Below are positions 59,187 to 64,000 of a DNA stretch of 64,000 nucleotides, in pieces. The DNA is taken from positions 1,770,485 to 1,834,484 of the forward strand of contig NZ_LS483411.1 of NCBI RefSeq assembly GCF_900475755.1. The letters run 5' to 3'. The translations under genes were made by a program, and so were the position numbers. How positions within the stretch are numbered: position 1 is the stretch's first letter; the number at the start of each line of letters is the position of its first letter. Source of the stretch: Haemophilus influenzae (GTDB taxonomy: Bacteria > Pseudomonadota > Gammaproteobacteria > Enterobacterales > Pasteurellaceae). The notes under the pieces were generated by a model. It did no database searches. It was not told where the DNA came from and was given only the letters and a program-made list of their open reading frames with translations.

Positions 59187-61046
59187 ATGAAATCTGTACC
59201 TCTTATCTCTGGTGGACTTTCCCTTTTATTAAGTGCTTGTAGCGGGGGAGGTGGCTCTTTTGATGTAGATAACGTCTCTAGCCATTCCTCTTCTAGCAGA
59301 TCGCGCTATCAAGATAATACTTCAAATTCAAGAACAAAATCGAATTTAGACAAGCTATCTATTCCCTCTTTAGGAGGGGGAATGAAGTTAGTTGCGCAAA
59401 ATATACATCCTAACGCAAGCGGAGAACCAAGCTTATTGAATGATTATGTTGTTTTAACAGAGCTTTCCTCAATAAGAAAGGATATTGAAAGCAACAATAA
59501 AAACGGGGATACCCCAATTGGCTCAATTGAGGAACCTAATGCAGCATTACAAGGTTCCAATTCACAAAAATATGTTTATTCTGGGTTGTATTATATCGAT
59601 AGTTGGCGTGATTTTTCGAAAAGCGGAGAGAAAAAAGCTTATGCTGGCTATTATGGTTATGCATTTTATTATGGTAATAAGACTGCAACAGACTTGCCAG
59701 TAAGCGGTGTAGCAAAGTACGAAGGGACTTGGAGCTTTATCACAGCAACTGAAAAGGGCAAAAGTTATTCTTTGTTAAGTAATAATAACCGACAAGCTTA
59801 TTCCAGACGTAGTGCAATTCCAGCAGACATTGATTTAGAAAACGGTGACACGGGATTAACTAGTGAATTTACTGTGAATTTTGGTACGAAAAAGCTCACT
59901 GGAAAACTTTATTATAATTTACGTCAAACAAATCTTAATAAATCACAAGATACAAAACATAAACTCTATGATATTAATGCCGATATTTATAGTAATAGAT
60001 TCAGAGGTAAAGTAAATCCTGCTCAAAAAAATTCTCAAGAACATCCCTTTACCAGCGAAGGAGTCTTAGAAGGTGGTTTTTACGGGCCTAAAGGTGAAGA
60101 ATTAGGAGGAAAGTTTTTAGCTGACAATAAACGAGTTTTTGGGGTATTTAGTGCCAAAGAAACTCCACAAACCCCAGAAAACAAAGAGTTATCCAGAGAA
60201 ACCTTAATTGATGGCAAACTAACCACCTTTTCTACTAAAACAACCAATGCAACAGACTTTACAACCCAAGATATATCAAGTTTTGGTGAGGCAGATTATC
60301 TTTTAATTGATAATCATCCCATTCCTCTTTTACCTGAAAATAGTGGTGATTTTATTAGTAGTAAGCACCATAATGTGGGAAATAAAACCTATAAAGTAGA
60401 AGCATGTTGCAATAATCTAAGCTATGTAAAATTTGGTATGTATTATGAGAATAAGCCTATTACAGAAGAAGAAAAAGACAAAGAAAAACAAACGGTGGCA
60501 ACGACCAACACTTATTATCAATTCTTATTAGGTCACCGTACTGTCAGCTCAGAAATCCCTAAAATGGGAAGTGCAAAATATCATGGTAGTTGGTTTGGTT
60601 ATATTAGTGATGGTAAGACATCTTACTCAACTACTGGAGATAAACAGCGAGATAAAAGTGGTGTTTCTGATTTTGATGTTAATTTTGACAATAAAACATT
60701 AAAAGGGGAGTTAAAACGTGCAGACACGCAAAATACCGTATTTAGTATTGAGGCAACCTTCAACGGTGGCAATTCCTTTAAAGGTACAGCAACTGCAAAA
60801 GATTTAGTAATAGATGGTAAAAACAGTCAAACTCAAAATGCCAAAATTAATATTACAACTGACGTAAACGGGGCATTTTATGGACCTCATGCTTCTGAAT
60901 TAGGAGGATACTTCACCTATAACGGAAAAAACACCGCAACTACAAATGCTGGAAATTCACCAACAGCCGCCTCATCGCCTAATTCAGAAAATGCTCGTGC
61001 GGCCGTTGTGTTTGGAGCTAAACAACAAGTAGAAACAACCAAATAA
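59187..61046 (+). CDS. tbpB: TbpB, transferrin-binding surface lipoprotein (619 aa)
   Basis: Lipoprotein signal with lipobox LSAC (about residue 18) and a GGGGS linker. Two similar lobes follow, each with a beta-barrel ending in a GxFYGPxxxELGG motif (GGFYGPKGEELGG about residue 297, GAFYGPHASELGGY about 568), the TbpB/factor H-binding-like repeat. It captures iron-loaded host transferrin and delivers it to TbpA. RBS AAGGAT. Full length, with tbpA 12 bases on. Confidence 0.95.
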   Translation: MKSVPLISGGLSLLLSACSGGGGSFDVDNVSSHSSSSRSRYQDNTSNSRTKSNLDKLSIPSLGGGMKLVAQNIHPNASGEPSLLNDYVVLTELSSIRKDIESNNKNGDTPIGSIEEPNAALQGSNSQKYVYSGLYYIDSWRDFSKSGEKKAYAGYYGYAFYYGNKTATDLPVSGVAKYEGTWSFITATEKGKSYSLLSNNNRQAYSRRSAIPADIDLENGDTGLTSEFTVNFGTKKLTGKLYYNLRQTNLNKSQDTKHKLYDINADIYSNRFRGKVNPAQKNSQEHPFTSEGVLEGGFYGPKGEELGGKFLADNKRVFGVFSAKETPQTPENKELSRETLIDGKLTTFSTKTTNATDFTTQDISSFGEADYLLIDNHPIPLLPENSGDFISSKHHNVGNKTYKVEACCNNLSYVKFGMYYENKPITEEEKDKEKQTVATTNTYYQFLLGHRTVSSEIPKMGSAKYHGSWFGYISDGKTSYSTTGDKQRDKSGVSDFDVNFDNKTLKGELKRADTQNTVFSIEATFNGGNSFKGTATAKDLVIDGKNSQTQNAKINITTDVNGAFYGPHASELGGYFTYNGKNTATTNAGNSPTAASSPNSENARAAVVFGAKQQVETTK

Positions 61047-61058
61047 TGGAATACTGAA

Positions 61059-63797
61059 ATGACTAAACAATCCTATTTTCGCCTAAGTATTATTTCTTGT
61101 CTTTTAATTTCATGCTATGTAAAAGCAGAAACTCAAAGTATAAAAGATACAAAAGAAGCTATATCATTTGAAGTGGGCACTCAAAGTACAGAAGATTCAG
61201 AATTAGAAACTATCTCAGTCACTGCAGAAAAAATAAGAGATCGTAAAGATAATGAAGTAACTGGACTTGGCAAAATTATAAAAACTAGTGAAAGTATCAG
61301 CCGAGAACAGGTATTAAATATTCGTGATCTAACACGCTATGATCCAGGTATTTCAGTTGTAGAACAAGGTCGCGGTGCAAGTTCTGGATATTCTATTCGT
61401 GGTATGGACAGAAATAGAGTTGCTTTATTAGTAGATGGTTTGCCTCAAACGCAATCTTATGTAGTTCAAAGCCCTTTAGTTGCTCGTTCAGGATATTCTG
61501 GCACTGGTGCAATTAATGAAATTGAATATGAAAATGTAAAAGCAGTCGAAATAAGCAAAGGGGGCAGTTCTTCTGAGTATGGTAATGGGGCACTAGCTGG
61601 TTCTGTAACATTTCAAAGCAAATCAGCAGCCGATATCTTAGAGGGAGACAAATCATGGGGAATTCAAACTAAAAATGCTTATTCAAGCAAAAATAAAGGC
61701 TTTACCCATTCTTTAGCTGTAGCTGGAAAACAAGGGGGATTTGAAGGGGTCGCCATTTACACTCAACGAAATTCGGAGGAAACCCAAATCCATCCAGACG
61801 CATTAAAAGGCGTACAAAGTTATGATCGATTAATCGCCAAAACAGATAAATCCTCAGCATACTTTGTGATGCAAAATGAGTGTCTAAATGGTGATTATGA
61901 CAAGTGTAAAACCTCACCCAAACCACCCGCAACTTTATCCTCCCAAAGAGAAACTGTAAGTGTTTCAGATTATACAGGGGCTAACCGTATCAAACCTAAT
62001 CCAATGAAATATGAAAGCCAGTCTTGGTTTTTAAGAGGAGGTTATCATTTTTCTGAACAACACTATATCGGTGGTATTTTTGAATTAACACAACAAAAAT
62101 TTGATATCCGTGATATGACATTTCCCGCTTATTTAAGCCCAACAGAAAGGCGTGATTTAAGCACTCCTTCTTTTTATCCCATGCAAGATTATGGTGCATA
62201 CCAACGTATTGAAGATGGCCGAGGCGTTAAATATGCAAGTGGGCTTTATTTTGATGAACACCATAGAAAACAGCGTATAGGTATTGAATATATTTACGAA
62301 AATAAGAACAAAGTGGGAATCATTGACAAAGCAGTGTTAAGTGCTAATCAACAAAACATTATACTTGACAGTTATATGCAACATACACATTGCAGTCTTT
62401 ATCCTAATCCAAGTAAAAATTGTCGCCCAACACTTGATAAACCTTATTCATACTATCATTCTGATAGAAATGTTTATAAAGAAAAACATAACATGCTGCA
62501 ATTAGATTTAGAGAAAAAGATTAAACTGGATTGGTTTACTCAACAAATTGCTTTCAATCTTGGTTTTGATGACTTCACTTCAATGCTTCAGCACAAAGAT
62601 TATTTAACTCGACGTGTTATCGCTACGGCAAGTAGTATTTCAGAGAAAGGTAAAATAAGAAATGGTTTCTCCTCAACCCCTTACTTATACCCGAAACCAA
62701 ATCCATCTTTTGTAGGACAAGATTTTTGTAATTATCAAGGTAATTCCTCTAATTACAGAGACTGTAAAGTGCGGTTAATTAAAGGGAAAAATTATTATTT
62801 CGCAGCACGCAATAATATGGCATTAGGGAAATACGTTGATTTAGGAGTAGGTATTCGGTATGACGTATCTCGTACAAAAGCTAATGAATCAACTATTAGT
62901 GTTGGTAAATTTAAAAATTTCTCTTGGAATACTGGTATTGTCATAAAACCAACGGAATGGCTTGATCTTTCTTATCGCCTTTCTACTGGGTTTAGAAATC
63001 CTAGTTTTGCTGAAATGTATGGATGGCGGTATGGCGGCAATAATGCTGATGTTTATGTAGGTAAATTTAAGCCTGAAACATCTCGTAACCAAGAGTTTGG
63101 TCTCGCTCTAAAAGGGGATTTTGGTAATATTGAGATCAGTCATTTTAGTAATGCTTATCGAAATCTTATCGCCTTTGCTGAAGAACTTAGTAAAAATGGA
63201 ACTACTGGAAAGGGCAATTATGGATATCATAATGCACAAAATGCAAAATTAGTTGGTATAAATATAACTGCGCAATTAGATTTTAATGGTTTATGGAAAC
63301 GTATTCCCTACGGTTGGTATGCAACATTTGCTTATAACCGAGTAAAAGTTAAAGATCAAAAAATCAATGCTGGTTTAGCCTCCGTAAGCAGTTATTTATT
63401 TGATGCCATTCAGCCCAACCGCTATATCATTGGTTTAGGCTATGATCACCCAAGTAATATTTGGGGAATCAATACAATGTTTACTCAATCAAAAGCTAAA
63501 TCACAAAATGAGTTAGTAGGACGACGGGCATTAGGTAGCAGTTCAAGGGATGTAAAATCAACAAAAAAACTTACTCGAGCATGGCATATTTTGGATATAT
63601 CAGGTTATTACATGGTGAATAAAAGTATTTTGTTCCGATTAGGAGTATATAATTTATTAAACTATCGCTATGTCACTTGGGAAGCGGTGCGTCAAACAGC
63701 ACAAGGTGCGGTCAATCAACATCAAAATGTTGGTAATTATACTCGCTATGCTGCCCCTGGGCGAAATTACACTTTAACATTAGAAATGAAATTCTAA
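61059..63797 (+). CDS. tbpA: TbpA, TonB-dependent transferrin receptor (912 aa)
   Basis: Signal peptide, TonB box region ELETISVTAEK (about residue 48), plug domain (RDLTRYDPGISVVEQGRGASS, split), and a C-terminal 22-strand barrel ending in LEMKF, as outer-membrane barrels do. Loops with Cys pairs (CLNGDYDKC, CSLYPNPSKNC) are typical of TbpA. It extracts iron from transferrin with TbpB and TonB energy. Full length. An uptake core lies at about 62767. Confidence 0.95.
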   Translation: MTKQSYFRLSIISCLLISCYVKAETQSIKDTKEAISFEVGTQSTEDSELETISVTAEKIRDRKDNEVTGLGKIIKTSESISREQVLNIRDLTRYDPGISVVEQGRGASSGYSIRGMDRNRVALLVDGLPQTQSYVVQSPLVARSGYSGTGAINEIEYENVKAVEISKGGSSSEYGNGALAGSVTFQSKSAADILEGDKSWGIQTKNAYSSKNKGFTHSLAVAGKQGGFEGVAIYTQRNSEETQIHPDALKGVQSYDRLIAKTDKSSAYFVMQNECLNGDYDKCKTSPKPPATLSSQRETVSVSDYTGANRIKPNPMKYESQSWFLRGGYHFSEQHYIGGIFELTQQKFDIRDMTFPAYLSPTERRDLSTPSFYPMQDYGAYQRIEDGRGVKYASGLYFDEHHRKQRIGIEYIYENKNKVGIIDKAVLSANQQNIILDSYMQHTHCSLYPNPSKNCRPTLDKPYSYYHSDRNVYKEKHNMLQLDLEKKIKLDWFTQQIAFNLGFDDFTSMLQHKDYLTRRVIATASSISEKGKIRNGFSSTPYLYPKPNPSFVGQDFCNYQGNSSNYRDCKVRLIKGKNYYFAARNNMALGKYVDLGVGIRYDVSRTKANESTISVGKFKNFSWNTGIVIKPTEWLDLSYRLSTGFRNPSFAEMYGWRYGGNNADVYVGKFKPETSRNQEFGLALKGDFGNIEISHFSNAYRNLIAFAEELSKNGTTGKGNYGYHNAQNAKLVGINITAQLDFNGLWKRIPYGWYATFAYNRVKVKDQKINAGLASVSSYLFDAIQPNRYIIGLGYDHPSNIWGINTMFTQSKAKSQNELVGRRALGSSSRDVKSTKKLTRAWHILDISGYYMVNKSILFRLGVYNLLNYRYVTWEAVRQTAQGAVNQHQNVGNYTRYAAPGRNYTLTLEMKF

Positions 63798-63802
63798 ATT
63801 AA

Positions 63803-63875
63803 AATGCGCTAGATGGACTAAATATGCTATATTTATACCCAAGCTGGCGCATTTCTTTTCTTTTCTTTTCTGTTC
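63803..63875 (+). terminator. Terminator after tbpA
   Basis: AAATGCGCTAG (about 63803) pairs with CTGGCGCATTT (about 63843) with one mismatch and a long loop, followed by a run of TTTTC repeats. The pentamer TTTTC occurs three to four times in tandem. It is too short to be a likely phase-variation tract. Confidence 0.6.
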
Positions 63876-64000
63876 TATAATATAGTTAAATGAAAATCTA
63901 AACCTAGATTTTTTAGAAGATCTTTTCACGCATTTATTGTAAAATCTCCGACAATTTTTACCGCACTTTTCTCTATTACAAAAATAACAAGGATCCTTTT
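63876..64000. other. Right-edge intergenic region, probably upstream of dnaA
   Basis: No gene fits here. It contains an uptake core (about 63959-63967) and ends with AACAAGGATCCTTTT, which has a ribosome-site-like AAGGA just before the window edge. In strain Rd, as I recall, the next gene after tbpA is dnaA (HI0993). I see no clear consensus DnaA box (TTATCCACA) in this stretch. Confidence 0.4.

Noticed and set aside
63849..63872. Tandem TTTTC repeats after tbpA as a phase-variable repeat
   Set aside because: Only three to four copies, located in the terminator tail, not in a gene or promoter.

Overview
The window is chromosomal DNA of an encapsulated Haemophilus influenzae. It carries many copies of the 9-base DNA-uptake core AAGTGCGGT, the bex and hcs capsule genes, tbpA/tbpB and a sodC with the Tyr substitution known from H. 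influenzae. From about 36 kb to the end the gene order matches, as I remember it, strain Rd (roughly HI1038 down to HI0994). A three-gene serotype region built from a Stealth phosphotransferase, a GT2/TagF-like fusion and an SGNH acyltransferase points to a type f capsule. The serotype call is my inference.

Layout. 1-1.4 kb: remnants (a frameshifted prophage-type DNA adenine methyltransferase, a small phage-like gene, the tail of a bile-acid-symporter-like gene). 1.4-8.6 kb: the sap peptide-uptake operon on the minus strand. It is badly damaged: sapF is split by a complete 1.8-kb IS200/IS605 element (tnpA + tnpB), sapD is frameshifted and sapA is frameshifted at its 3' end. 8.7-10 kb: ycjX. 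10-23 kb: the capsule locus, with region III (hcsA, hcsB), AT-rich region II (fcs1-3), region I (bexDCBA) on the opposite strand, and a sodC pseudogene. 23.3-30.4 kb: MerP/MerT-like genes, a transglutaminase-like protein and the anaerobic dmsABCD operon with an FNR site. 30.5-32.3 kb: a decayed metH.

32.4-34.4 kb: a retron of the Ec86-like kind: msr-msd RNA, a nucleoside-deoxyribosyltransferase-like effector and a reverse transcriptase. The effector carries an in-frame stop at codon 41, while the RNA and the reverse transcriptase look intact. If my memory of Rd is right, the same chromosomal gap there holds the HindV restriction-modification system, which would make this a defence hotspot.

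34.7-57.5 kb: mostly core genes (DUF4143 ATPase, yafJ, yggT, corA, yajQ, serB, tkt, bioB, the TPP-riboswitch-controlled thiBPQ operon, comE1, ispH, lspA, a phosphoethanolamine transferase, ppiD, mnmE, yidC, yidD, rnpA, rpmH). 57.6-64 kb: the Slam-tbpB-tbpA transferrin iron-uptake module. It lies between rpmH and what I expect to be dnaA just beyond the window end.

A recurring theme is gene decay restricted to accessory genes (methyltransferase, sapA, sapD, sapF, sodC, metH, retron effector), while the core genes are intact.
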